Shown piece after piece: positions 7,545 to 15,631 of a DNA stretch of 19,362 bases. The notes under the pieces are model-generated. The model saw nothing but the letters and a program-made list of their open reading frames with translations. It ran no database searches and was not told the origin of the DNA. Origin of the DNA: Ignavibacteriales bacterium (GTDB lineage Bacteria > Bacteroidota > Ignavibacteria > Ignavibacteriales > Ignavibacteriaceae). Each line of letters opens with the position of its first letter. The stretch's first letter is position 1. The stretch lies in contig DAIERC010000103.1 of the NCBI GenBank assembly GCA_027347125.1, forward strand, positions 1-19,362, read 5' to 3'. The position numbers and the translations under genes were made by a program.

Positions 7545-10013
7545 ATGAAATACTTAATTGTTCTTTTATTTGCTTTCCAGGTAATAATGCTGGCGCAACA
7601 AAACACCATAAAAGGCAAAGTTGTAGATGCTGAAACATTGGCTCCTCTGCCCAACGCCAATATTTTTATTGAGGGTACATCGCTGGGAATTGCTTCCCGA
7701 AACAACGGTGAATTTAATTTAACCGGCACTATCAAAAAATCGGATGTACTTGTTGCCAGTTTTATGGGATACAATACAAAGAGAATTAAACTTTCTGATG
7801 TTGATGCATCGGAGTATTTAATAATAAAATTGGCTCCCAAAATAATTCCCGCGCAAACGGTTTTGGTTGAGGGAAGCTTAGCAAAGCAGGGAGTAACGCC
7901 ATTAGCCTTCAGTACGGTTACTCAAAAACAAATTAAAGAAAACTATACTGTTCAAGATGTTCCTGAATATCTCGGCCAGTTGCCTTCCACTACTTTTTAT
8001 TCGGAGAACGGAAATGGAATAGGTTACAATTATTTAAGCATCAGGGGTTTTGATCAGAGAAGAATATCCGTTTCAGTAAACGGCATTCCGCAAAACGATC
8101 CTGAAGACCATAATGTTTACTGGCTTGACTTCCCAGATATATTGGCTTCCACCGCTGTTATACAAGTGCAGCGCGGCGCCGGCTCGGGTGTAATAGGTTA
8201 TCCGGCTATCGGCGGTTCAATAAATATTATAACCAGCACATTTTCAAATACACCGCTTATTGATTTTTCTGCATCGGCGGGAAGTTATAACACAAAAAAA
8301 TACAGCGCTTCGTTTTCAAGCGGACTGATAGATAAAAAATATTCCTTTTACGCCAAGCTATCTCAGATTATTAGCGGCGGATATAGAGATAACTCGTGGG
8401 TAAATTTTAATTCATACTACTTTTCTGCGGTAAGGTATGATGATAATTTAACTACGCAAATTAATCTTTACGGCGGGCCGATTGCCGATGGTTTGGCTTA
8501 TACGGGTTTACCGAAATTTGCCATCAAAGATAAAAATCTTCGCAAAGCTAATTATTCTTACTGGGAAACAAGCGGGAATAATTATACTTATACAATAACA
8601 AGAAGGCCGTCGGAAATAGAAAATTTTTCGCAGCCACATTATGAGTTATTAAATGAATTAAAAATAAATCCAGATATTACTTTTAACTCAGCTTTGTTTT
8701 TGGTACTCGGCAACGGCTTCTTTAATTTTGACGGCTCCTGGGCAGACACAACATATTTAAGACTAACATCTCAATATGGATTTCATCCTACGCAAAACCC
8801 GGGCAATGTTTTAATTCAAGCTGAGGTAGATAACACTCAATACGGATGGGTTCCAAGGCTTAGCATTAAACATCAAAACGGTGAAATGATTATCGGCGGT
8901 GAATTTAGAATTCACAGGTCAACCCACTGGGGAAGCATTAATTTCGGCGAAAATTTACCGGTAGGGCTAACCCAGGAGTACCGGTATTATTACTATAACG
9001 GTGGGAAGGATATTGCCAACGGCTATGTGCACGAAGAATATAATTTGAGTGAAAATATTAATCTTCTCGGTGAGCTTCAATTTGCATATAACAAATACCT
9101 GTTTTACAACGAGAAGTATTTGCATCACGATTTTTCGGTTAAAAACATTTTTGTTAATCCGCGGGTGGGAATAAATTACAAATTTAACGGTGAGCAAAAT
9201 TTATTCTTCTCGTTCGCCCGCGTATCCGATGAGCCCCGGTTATCTAATTACTACAACGGCGATGAATCCAGCGGCGGAGCCACACCGCAATTTGCGCAAA
9301 ATACCAACGGTTCTTACAATTATAATGATCCGCTTGTAAAGCCTGAAACTATGAATGATTTTGAAATAGGAAGTTCTTTTTATAATAAATATTTTTCCGT
9401 ATCGCTTAATGCTTACTATATGCTTTTTGAAAATGAGATAGTGAAAAACGGTAAAGTGGATATTTTCGGTCAACCCATAACAGGCAACATGAAGAAAACA
9501 GTTCACCAGGGAATAGAATTTTCTTCAAATTTTTATTTAACCGAAAATTTAAGCCTGTTATTAAACGCCACATACAGCAGTAATAAAATTATCGAGGGAA
9601 CTTATTATATCGATTCTCAGAATTATATAGACCTAAGCGGGAACCGGGTAAGCGGGTTTCCTAATTTCTTATCCAATTTCGGTGTTACTTATAAAAATTC
9701 CGATTTATATTTACAATTTACAGGCAGATACGTTGGCGCTTTTTACTCGGATAATTATGATGACAACTTAAAAGGTTATTTGATTAGATATCCTGGTTTT
9801 GTTGATTATACCGATAATAAAAACGACGCTTATTTTGCAGCTGATTTTTTCGCTTCTTACCAGTTTAAAGAATTTTCGGCGCTGGAAAAATCAAAGATAT
9901 TTATCCAGATAAATAATATTTTTGACAGTCTCTATTCGGCAAATGCAATTGGCGGAGAATTTTTCCCTTCGGCTGAAAGAAACTTTATTGCCGGTGTGCA
10001 GGTCGGGCTGTAG
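7545..10013 (+). CDS. TonB-dependent outer-membrane receptor, probable thiamine/precursor uptake
   Basis: 822 residues. There is a Sec signal peptide (about 1-18, ending near MLAQQ). A carboxypeptidase-regulatory-like beta domain follows (about 20-100; IKGKVVDAETLAPLPNANIF). The plug domain (about 110-215) contains YLSIRGFDQRRISVSVNGIP, VIQVQRGAGSG and GGSINIIT. The rest is a 22-strand-type barrel ending in GVQVGL, without the usual terminal aromatic residue. It would import a ligand across the outer membrane using TonB-ExbBD energy encoded elsewhere. Family membership is clear; the ligand is inferred from the TPP riboswitch directly upstream and the thiN gene downstream. Start: AAGGAG at 7534-7539, five bases before the ATG. 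Expression should fall when cellular TPP is high. Confidence 0.92.
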   Translation: MKYLIVLLFAFQVIMLAQQNTIKGKVVDAETLAPLPNANIFIEGTSLGIASRNNGEFNLTGTIKKSDVLVASFMGYNTKRIKLSDVDASEYLIIKLAPKIIPAQTVLVEGSLAKQGVTPLAFSTVTQKQIKENYTVQDVPEYLGQLPSTTFYSENGNGIGYNYLSIRGFDQRRISVSVNGIPQNDPEDHNVYWLDFPDILASTAVIQVQRGAGSGVIGYPAIGGSINIITSTFSNTPLIDFSASAGSYNTKKYSASFSSGLIDKKYSFYAKLSQIISGGYRDNSWVNFNSYYFSAVRYDDNLTTQINLYGGPIADGLAYTGLPKFAIKDKNLRKANYSYWETSGNNYTYTITRRPSEIENFSQPHYELLNELKINPDITFNSALFLVLGNGFFNFDGSWADTTYLRLTSQYGFHPTQNPGNVLIQAEVDNTQYGWVPRLSIKHQNGEMIIGGEFRIHRSTHWGSINFGENLPVGLTQEYRYYYYNGGKDIANGYVHEEYNLSENINLLGELQFAYNKYLFYNEKYLHHDFSVKNIFVNPRVGINYKFNGEQNLFFSFARVSDEPRLSNYYNGDESSGGATPQFAQNTNGSYNYNDPLVKPETMNDFEIGSSFYNKYFSVSLNAYYMLFENEIVKNGKVDIFGQPITGNMKKTVHQGIEFSSNFYLTENLSLLLNATYSSNKIIEGTYYIDSQNYIDLSGNRVSGFPNFLSNFGVTYKNSDLYLQFTGRYVGAFYSDNYDDNLKGYLIRYPGFVDYTDNKNDAYFAADFFASYQFKEFSALEKSKIFIQINNIFDSLYSANAIGGEFFPSAERNFIAGVQVGL

Positions 10014-10052
10014 CAGTTTGACAGGTGAGCAAGTTTAAGTATGTTGAAAATG

Positions 10053-10101
10053 GAGTATTGGAAGACAATATGGACTTTTGCTAAGTCATATTCCACCACT
10101 C
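10053..10101 (+). other. Intergenic stem-loop between the receptor and thiN genes
   Basis: In the 125-bp gap after the receptor stop, AATATGGACTT (10067-10077) pairs with AAGTCATATT (10083-10092), with one bulged G and loop TTGCT. The base is extended by TGG/CCA and GAGT/ACTC (10053-10056 with 10098-10101). No T-tract follows directly. It could be a weak terminator, an mRNA-processing or stabilising hairpin that sets the receptor to kinase ratio, or a remnant repeat. Confidence 0.45.
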
Positions 10102-10138
10102 TATCATTAAATATTTTTTATAATATCAGCTAAAGGTT

Positions 10139-10798
10139 ATGATCTCTAAAAAATGTATTGTATTGGCAAACGGAAAACCGCCGCGTAAAGGTGTTATTAC
10201 TTATTTACTTAAGTCCGGTTATTCTACTTTAATATGTGCCGACGGCGGTGCGAACAGCGCTAGAAAGCTTAATATAATTCCTGATTTTGTAATCGGGGAT
10301 TTGGATTCGATTGAAAAAGATACTTTAAAAATCTTTAGCAAAAATTCCGTTGTTAAGCAAGTAAAGAGACAAAATGATACCGATGTTGAAAAGTGTCTTA
10401 AGTTCGCAATTAAAAAAGGATTTGACGAAGCAGTTTTAATTGGGGTAACGGGAGACAGGCTTGATCATACATTTTGCAATCTTGGTATAGTACTCAAATT
10501 TTTCGATAAGATAAAATTAAATATTGTGGCCGAAAATTCTTACTTAACAGCTCACCGCAATAACGTAGAAATAAAAACCGCGCCCGGTGAAACAATATCT
10601 CTGTATGGGTTCGATTCAAAGACAAAAATAACAAGCAAAGGTTTAAAGTATACATTAAAGAATACCGCTCTTCCGTTTGGCGTAAGAGAAAGCACAAGCA
10701 ACGTTGCCTTAGCCGGTAAAGTTGATCTTAAAATAAAAGGCGGCCGTATTTTTATTGTTCGAGATTATAAGGTAATGAAAAAAAATGGTTTCATTTGA
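10139..10798 (+). CDS. thiN: Thiamine pyrophosphokinase
   Basis: 219 residues, typical for bacterial ThiN. Conserved motifs in order: ADGGAN (34-39), PDFVIGDLDS (48-57), QNDTDVEK (78-85) and GVTGDRLDHTFCN (102-114) line the ATP/Mg and active-site region. The C-terminal beta domain (154-191, SLYGF, SKGLKYTL, STSNVAL) binds the thiamine ring. It transfers pyrophosphate from ATP to thiamine, giving TPP in the cytoplasm, the salvage route for imported thiamine. The product is the ligand of the riboswitch at 7376-7469. The symporter gene starts 14 bases before its stop, so translation is probably coupled. The ATG at 10139 is preceded by AAAGG only two bases away, a poor spacing, but no better in-frame start is seen and the first beta strand begins at once. 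Confidence 0.95.
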   Translation: MISKKCIVLANGKPPRKGVITYLLKSGYSTLICADGGANSARKLNIIPDFVIGDLDSIEKDTLKIFSKNSVVKQVKRQNDTDVEKCLKFAIKKGFDEAVLIGVTGDRLDHTFCNLGIVLKFFDKIKLNIVAENSYLTAHRNNVEIKTAPGETISLYGFDSKTKITSKGLKYTLKNTALPFGVRESTSNVALAGKVDLKIKGGRIFIVRDYKVMKKNGFI

Positions 10799-12191
10799 TG
10801 CTCTTGATATAATTGTAATTGTTTTTTTTTTCATAGCTGTTCTTGCGTTCGGTTTTTATTTTGGGCGTAAAACCGGTAGCCAGGCCGATGAGTATCTCCT
10901 GTCCGGCCGAAAAGTCGGTTTGTTCCTTTTCATACTAACAAATGTTTCCACTTGGTATGGAGGAATTCTTGGGGTGGGCGAGTTTACATATCGTTATGGT
11001 ATTGCAAGCTGGTTTACCCAGGGGCTTCCTTATTATGTATTCGCTTTTTTATTCGCGTTGCTCTTCGCAAAGAAAATCCGAAACGCTTCTCTATTTACGA
11101 TACCCGATAAATTAACCGAAGTGTACGGAAAAAAAGTCGGCTTGTTCGCGGCGCTGCTTGTGTTCGTACTTGTTTCACCGTCGCCTTATTTATTGATGAC
11201 CGCCAATTTAATTTCACTTATCTTCAGAACCGGTATTATATTTAGTCTTGTACTTTCAATCTTGCTATCTATTTCCTATTTATTTAAGGGCGGATTTAAA
11301 TCGAATGTTTATGCCGATGCAATACAGTTCTTCGTGATGTTCGGCGGTTTTATCATGATATTGATTTTTGCCGTTTTACATTACGGCGGGATTAGTTATT
11401 TAAAAACAAATTTGCCCGCTTCTCATCTGCAATTAACTGGCGGAGCTTCACCTACATTTATTATTGTATGGTTCTTAATTGCGTTATGGACGTTTGCCGA
11501 CCCCGGTTTTCACCAAAGATGCTACTCGGCGAAAACAGGAGACATTGCCGTAAAAGGAATATTAATCTCAATCATCTTTTGGGCGTTGTTTAATTTCCTG
11601 ACAACTAGCACGGGGCTTTATGCAAAAGCGGCAATTCCTAATTTAACCCAGCCGGTACTTTCATTTCCGCTTCTTGCACAAAAAATTTTAGGACCTGGTT
11701 TAAAAGGAATTTTTTACGCCGCGCTTTTCGCCACAATTATGTCAACGTTAAACAGTTTCTTCTTTCTAAGCGCAACTACAGTCGGGCGCGATTTTATTTT
11801 CAAACTGGTTAGAAATGCCGATGATAAAAACCTGAAGCTCTACACTATTTACGGACTTGTAGTATCGAGCATAGCGTCGATTATTTTAGCATATACAATT
11901 CCTTCGGTAATAGAAATATGGTATACCGTTGGCTCATTATGCATCCCGGCAATAATACTTCCGGTGATAAGTTCATATTATAAAAAGTTAAGGATAGATA
12001 AAAACATTTTATTTGCCGAAATGCTTACGGCCGTATTCTTAAGTACTACATGGTATTTCTTAAGAGATGATTTTAAAAATTTCGGGATAATTTATGAGAT
12101 AGAACCGATGCTGGTAGGATTATTTTTTGCTTCGGTAATTCACGCTTACGGTGTGATTAGACGGCCTTCTTCTTATGTAAAAGCGACATGA
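10785..12191 (+). CDS. Sodium:solute symporter (SSS family), candidate thiamine or precursor transporter
   Basis: 468 residues with about 12-13 membrane helices. The SSS family signature is visible in helix 8: FYAALFATIMSTLNSFFFLS (310-329) followed by GRDF (334-337); S320 and T321 are at the usual Na2-site position. EYLLSGRKVG (37-45) after the first helix is also typical of the family. It should take up an organic solute with sodium across the inner membrane. It overlaps thiN by 14 bp and lies in a TPP-riboswitch locus, so thiamine, HMP or a related compound is the likely cargo. An SSS-type transporter (ThiV) has been predicted for thiamine precursors in other bacteria by the same kind of context. 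Its 3' end overlaps the convergent terC gene by 35 bp. Confidence 0.85.
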   Translation: MVSFDALDIIVIVFFFIAVLAFGFYFGRKTGSQADEYLLSGRKVGLFLFILTNVSTWYGGILGVGEFTYRYGIASWFTQGLPYYVFAFLFALLFAKKIRNASLFTIPDKLTEVYGKKVGLFAALLVFVLVSPSPYLLMTANLISLIFRTGIIFSLVLSILLSISYLFKGGFKSNVYADAIQFFVMFGGFIMILIFAVLHYGGISYLKTNLPASHLQLTGGASPTFIIVWFLIALWTFADPGFHQRCYSAKTGDIAVKGILISIIFWALFNFLTTSTGLYAKAAIPNLTQPVLSFPLLAQKILGPGLKGIFYAALFATIMSTLNSFFFLSATTVGRDFIFKLVRNADDKNLKLYTIYGLVVSSIASIILAYTIPSVIEIWYTVGSLCIPAIILPVISSYYKKLRIDKNILFAEMLTAVFLSTTWYFLRDDFKNFGIIYEIEPMLVGLFFASVIHAYGVIRRPSSYVKAT

Positions 12192-13080
12192 TAATTGAAG
12201 CAGTTAGCGAGAACAAGATAACACCTAAAGACAGTTCGGTTTGAATGTGAATATATTCAGAGAGAAGCATTTTTATTCCGACAAAGAATAAAATAAACGC
12301 TACGCCGTATTTAAGGTAGTGAAATAATTCCACGATTCCTGCTAACGCAAAGTAAAGTGACCTTAAACCAAGTACGGCAAAAATATTAGAAGTAATTATA
12401 ATAAACGGGTCGTGCGTAATTGCAATTACTGCGGGAATCGAATCAACAGCAAAAACGATGTCACTGGTTTCAATTAGAAGCAGAGTGAGAAACAGGGAAG
12501 TAACGTATAACTTTCGCTCTTTTTTTACGAAAAATTTTCTTCCTTCATAATTAGGGAGGATGTTAAAATATTTTTTTATCAGTTTTATAAATGGGTTCTT
12601 TTCGTAATCTATTTTTTCTTCACCGCCGAAAGCCATCTTATAAGCGGCATACAAAAGAATAATACCGAACATATAAATGATCGGGTGGAAAAGAGTAACA
12701 AGTCCTACACCGGCAAGAATAAAAATAATTCTGAAAACTATCGCGCTTAAAATTCCCCATTTCAGCACATGAGGCTGATTTTTACCGGCTATATTCATCA
12801 CGCTGAAAATCATAAGAAAAACAAAAAGATTATCAACCGATAAAGAATACTCAATTAAATAACCGGTAAGAAATTCTATGCCCTTTTGATGTCCGTCCGG
12901 CAGATAGAAGTAGATAAACACATTAAAAAGAAGAGCGGTGCTAATCCAAACACCGCTCCATATTAAACTACGCTTTAAACCTACTTTGCCGGGTCTATGG
13001 TCCGTTGCATATAGATCTATCACTATTATTAAAGTAGCGATAGCAGCAAAAATGACCCAGAAAGTAAATTCATTAAGCAA
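12157..13080 (-). CDS. terC: TerC-family integral membrane protein (probable Mn2+/metal exporter)
   Basis: 307 residues with about nine membrane helices. Two symmetric acidic motifs mark the TerC/Alx family: EYSLSVDNLFVF (77-88; E77, D83) and ETSDIVFAVDSIPAV (204-218; D207, D213), followed by SNIFAVLGLRSLYF (231-244). Family members export manganese or help metal loading of secreted proteins; some are tied to tellurite resistance or alkaline stress. The start is a TTG with AGGGG ten bases upstream, 15 bp after the arginine decarboxylase stop, so it is the last gene of the tyrS-pdaD-terC group. No yybP-ykoY manganese riboswitch fits in the 15-bp gap. Its coding end runs into the convergent symporter gene. 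Confidence 0.9.
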   Translation of the reverse strand: MLNEFTFWVIFAAIATLIIVIDLYATDHRPGKVGLKRSLIWSGVWISTALLFNVFIYFYLPDGHQKGIEFLTGYLIEYSLSVDNLFVFLMIFSVMNIAGKNQPHVLKWGILSAIVFRIIFILAGVGLVTLFHPIIYMFGIILLYAAYKMAFGGEEKIDYEKNPFIKLIKKYFNILPNYEGRKFFVKKERKLYVTSLFLTLLLIETSDIVFAVDSIPAVIAITHDPFIIITSNIFAVLGLRSLYFALAGIVELFHYLKYGVAFILFFVGIKMLLSEYIHIQTELSLGVILFSLTASIIMSLLHKKKAV

Positions 13081-13095
13081 AATATATTTTCCCCT

Positions 13096-13641
13096 TTATG
13101 GAAGTAATATGCCAAGTGAAAGCACGGTTGTCCACAAACCGTTTTTATCGCCTTCCGCAGATTGAGTAATGTTGAACGATCTTACGATTTTGCCGGACAT
13201 TTTATAAATATTTTCTCTTTCGCTCCAATCCGTATCGGGATTGAATTCTACACCCAACGTTGTTGCCAACATGGTAGCCGCCAAATCTTCTGCATATTCA
13301 CCTGCAACTTTTTCTGTTTCACCAAACGGATGATGTTCCGACAAATAACCGTATTGGTTACTGTCGGCTGGTAAAGCTACACCTATAGAAGCGGCTATTA
13401 ATCTGTTCGGTTCGTTTGTAGAATTTCTAGCCATTACTGCAAAAGTAATTTGTCCGGGGCTTAATTCTTTCAAACCCTCTTCTTTAGTAATTCGTTTGCA
13501 GTTAGTGGGGAATATACTGCTTACGGTTACCAAATTACATATTTCAACACCTGCGCTTCTTAGTGCTAATTCGAAGGAAGTTAAATATTCCTTGTGGCGG
13601 CCTACCCCTTTGGTAAAAAATATTTTTGTTGGGACATACAA
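13096..13641 (-). CDS. pdaD: Pyruvoyl-dependent arginine decarboxylase
   Basis: 181 residues, close to the family norm. The proenzyme self-cleaves at a Ser-Ser bond to make the pyruvoyl cofactor; this is S41-S42 in TVSSIFPTNCKRI. Downstream blocks include LSPGQITFAVMAR (60-72), ASIGVALP and GYLSEHHPFGET, whose E102 corresponds to the catalytic glutamate of the archaeal enzyme. It converts arginine to agmatine plus CO2, for polyamine synthesis or acid/arginine metabolism, in the cytoplasm. The start is a TTG with AGGAG eight bases upstream; the only nearby ATG codons are out of frame. It begins 18 bp after the tyrS stop. No agmatinase or agmatine deiminase gene is in the window. Confidence 0.93.
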   Translation of the reverse strand: MYVPTKIFFTKGVGRHKEYLTSFELALRSAGVEICNLVTVSSIFPTNCKRITKEEGLKELSPGQITFAVMARNSTNEPNRLIAASIGVALPADSNQYGYLSEHHPFGETEKVAGEYAEDLAATMLATTLGVEFNPDTDWSERENIYKMSGKIVRSFNITQSAEGDKNGLWTTVLSLGILLP

Positions 13642-13659
13642 ATTCTCATCTCCTTTTTA

Positions 13660-14886
13660 CTACTTTTTTATTTTAATAAATTTTCTCTTTCCCACTTTTA
13701 GGATCGATTCGTTTTTTAGTTTTATTATTGAAGCTACATCTTCAATCTTTTCTCCGTCTACGGAAACGCCTCCCTGAAGAACTAGGCGCCTTGCTTCGCC
13801 TTTAGACGGCGCAAAATTTACTTTTACAATTAAATCAAGAATCCCGATTTCATTGGTCTTATCATCGAACTTTAATTCCGGTATATCATCCGGAATTTCT
13901 TTCTTAATAAAAATTTTGTCAAACTCTTCTTCGGCTTGAATTGCCGCCTGCTCATCGTGGTACATTTTTACCAGCATCTTTGCAAGTCTGCGTTTCAAGT
14001 TGCGCGGGTTAACCTGCGGATCGTTTAACTGCTGCCTTATCTCTTTTAGTTCTTCGTTAGATATATCGGTTGCCAGCTCGTAATAATTATAAATCAGCGT
14101 ATCAGGTATAGAAAGTGTTTTGCCGAATATCTCTGCCGGCGGTTCGGAAATACCGATATAATTATTATAAGACTTGCTCATCTTTTCAACGCCATCGGTT
14201 CCAACAATCAAAGGCATTGTTAAAATTACCTGCGGCTCAATTCCAAATTCCCGCTGTATATCTCTTCCTACAAGGAGATTAAACTTTTGATCCGTTCCGC
14301 CCAATTCCACATCGCTTCTAATTGCCACCGAATCCATTGCCTGTGCAAGCGGATATAAAAATTCATGAAGACTTATCGGCTCGCCTGCTTTGAACCGCTT
14401 CGTAAAATCGTCGCGTTCAATCATTCTTGCCACCGTATATTTAGAGGCAAGTTTAATAACATCTTCAAACGACATTTTACCGAGCCATTCGGAGTTGTAA
14501 ACTATCTTGGTTTTTTCCCTGTTTAAAATTTGGGAAGCTTGGTCGAGGTAAGACTTCCCGTTAATTCTTGTTTCTTCCAACGATAGAGCCGGACGGGTAA
14601 CATTTCTACCTGAAGGATCGCCTATCATACCGGTAAAATCGCCGATAATTAATATTGCCTGATGTCCTAGTGATTGAAATTGTGCCAGTTTCCTGAGTAC
14701 AACAGAATGACCAATATGTAAATCAGGCCGGCTGGGGTCACAGCCTAATTTTATGTTTAGAGGTTTCTCTTCTTTTATAGATTTTTCAAGCTTTTGAACT
14801 AACTCTTCTTCAGGGATTATTTCAAACGAGCCTCTTTTTATAAGGTCCATTTGTTCATTAATAGGAGGGAACTTTAAATTTGCCAT
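13660..14886 (-). CDS. tyrS: Tyrosyl-tRNA synthetase
   Basis: 408 residues. Class Ic synthetase motifs: HIGH at 57-60 (DLHIGHSVVLRKL) and KMSKS at 235-239 (GVEKMSKSYNNYIG), with GDFTGMIGDPSGR (82-94) and GGTDQKFNLL (196-205) in the active site. The exact KMSKS places it in the TyrZ-like clade rather than the KFGKT-type TyrS clade. A C-terminal S4 RNA-binding domain (about 345-405; PSKGEARRLVLQGGVSVDG) contacts tRNA-Tyr. It charges tRNA-Tyr with tyrosine using ATP. The ATG at 14886 is preceded by GGAG three bases upstream. No T-box-like leader is seen in the 98-bp gap to smpB. It heads a tight minus-strand group with the arginine decarboxylase and terC. Confidence 0.96.
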   Translation of the reverse strand: MANLKFPPINEQMDLIKRGSFEIIPEEELVQKLEKSIKEEKPLNIKLGCDPSRPDLHIGHSVVLRKLAQFQSLGHQAILIIGDFTGMIGDPSGRNVTRPALSLEETRINGKSYLDQASQILNREKTKIVYNSEWLGKMSFEDVIKLASKYTVARMIERDDFTKRFKAGEPISLHEFLYPLAQAMDSVAIRSDVELGGTDQKFNLLVGRDIQREFGIEPQVILTMPLIVGTDGVEKMSKSYNNYIGISEPPAEIFGKTLSIPDTLIYNYYELATDISNEELKEIRQQLNDPQVNPRNLKRRLAKMLVKMYHDEQAAIQAEEEFDKIFIKKEIPDDIPELKFDDKTNEIGILDLIVKVNFAPSKGEARRLVLQGGVSVDGEKIEDVASIIKLKNESILKVGKRKFIKIKK

Positions 14887-14984
14887 TATCTCCGAGTTCT
14901 ATACCAAATAAATAAACTTAATTTATATTATTATACTTACTTAAATTTTATAATTTAATCAATTAACGGGGTGCTAAAAATTCT

Positions 14985-15446
14985 TTAATATTTTATTTTT
15001 CTTTCGTTGTCGCGTTGCATGTCACGTTTTGCAATCGATTCCCGTTTATCGTAAACTTTTTTACCTTTTGCCAAAGCAAGTTCTACTTTTACCTTGCCAT
15101 TCTTAAAATATAACCGAAGAGGAACCAAAGTAAGCCCTTTTTCTTTCACCTTACCGATTAACTTTCTGATCTCACTTTTGTTAAGCAGTAGTTTCCTGGT
15201 TCTTGTGGGTTCGTGGTTGTTAATGTTGCCCTGTTCGTAAACATTAATATTTGCGCTTACAAGCCACATTTCACCTTCTTTTAGGGTTGCGTAGCTGTCA
15301 ACTAGGTTTGCTTTACCTAACCTTAAAGATTTTACTTCGGTGCCCTGAAGAACAATACCGGCTTCAAATGTCTGCAAAATAGTGTATTCATGATGCGCCT
15401 TCCGGTTTACAGCTATATTCTTCTCAACATCCTGCTCTTTTAACAT
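14985..15446 (-). CDS. smpB: SsrA-binding protein SmpB
   Basis: 153 residues from the ATG at 15446; a longer frame from a TTG at 15455 would add three residues but has no better ribosome-binding site. Family features: NRKAHHEYTI, AGIVLQGTEVKSLR, NLVDSYA, INNHEPTRTRKLLL, and GLTLVPLRLYFKNGKVKVEL of the OB-fold core. A basic C-terminal tail, KGKKVYDKRESIAKRD, enters the ribosome decoding site. It binds tmRNA and delivers it to stalled ribosomes in trans-translation. The tmRNA gene itself is not in the window. It is transcribed divergently from mutS. Confidence 0.96.
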   Translation of the reverse strand: MLKEQDVEKNIAVNRKAHHEYTILQTFEAGIVLQGTEVKSLRLGKANLVDSYATLKEGEMWLVSANINVYEQGNINNHEPTRTRKLLLNKSEIRKLIGKVKEKGLTLVPLRLYFKNGKVKVELALAKGKKVYDKRESIAKRDMQRDNERKIKY

Positions 15447-15495
15447 AATTACCAAAAAAATAAGATTAAAAGTTATTTTTATTATGGAATAAAAT

Positions 15496-15532
15496 CAAGA
15501 AAAAGCCCAAAATAAAATAAATGCTTTTCTTG
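15496..15532. repeat. Inverted repeat between divergent smpB and mutS
   Basis: CAAGAAAAAG (15496-15505) and CTTTTCTTG (15524-15532) form an inverted repeat with one extra A and an 18-base AT-rich spacer. It lies in the 176-bp divergent promoter region. It could be an operator or a chance feature of A/T-rich sequence. Confidence 0.25.
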
Positions 15533-15631
15533 GCTCGCCGGATTAATTTTTCCCCAAAACTTTTACATGCTCAATAAATTGATATTCTTTCGATATTAAA
15601 TTATTTTTAACTTCTTAATAAAACGGCTCGT

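Noticed and set aside
13081..13095. yybP-ykoY manganese riboswitch before terC
   Set aside because: Only 15 bases separate terC from pdaD, too few for the aptamer, and its conserved elements are not visible.
12938..13165. Plus-strand reading frame opposite terC and pdaD
   Set aside because: It lies antisense to two well-supported genes, has no recognisable motif and is best explained as a shadow of their coding.
14887..14984. T-box leader for tyrS
   Set aside because: The gap is only 98 bp and lacks the conserved T-box sequence and a terminator.
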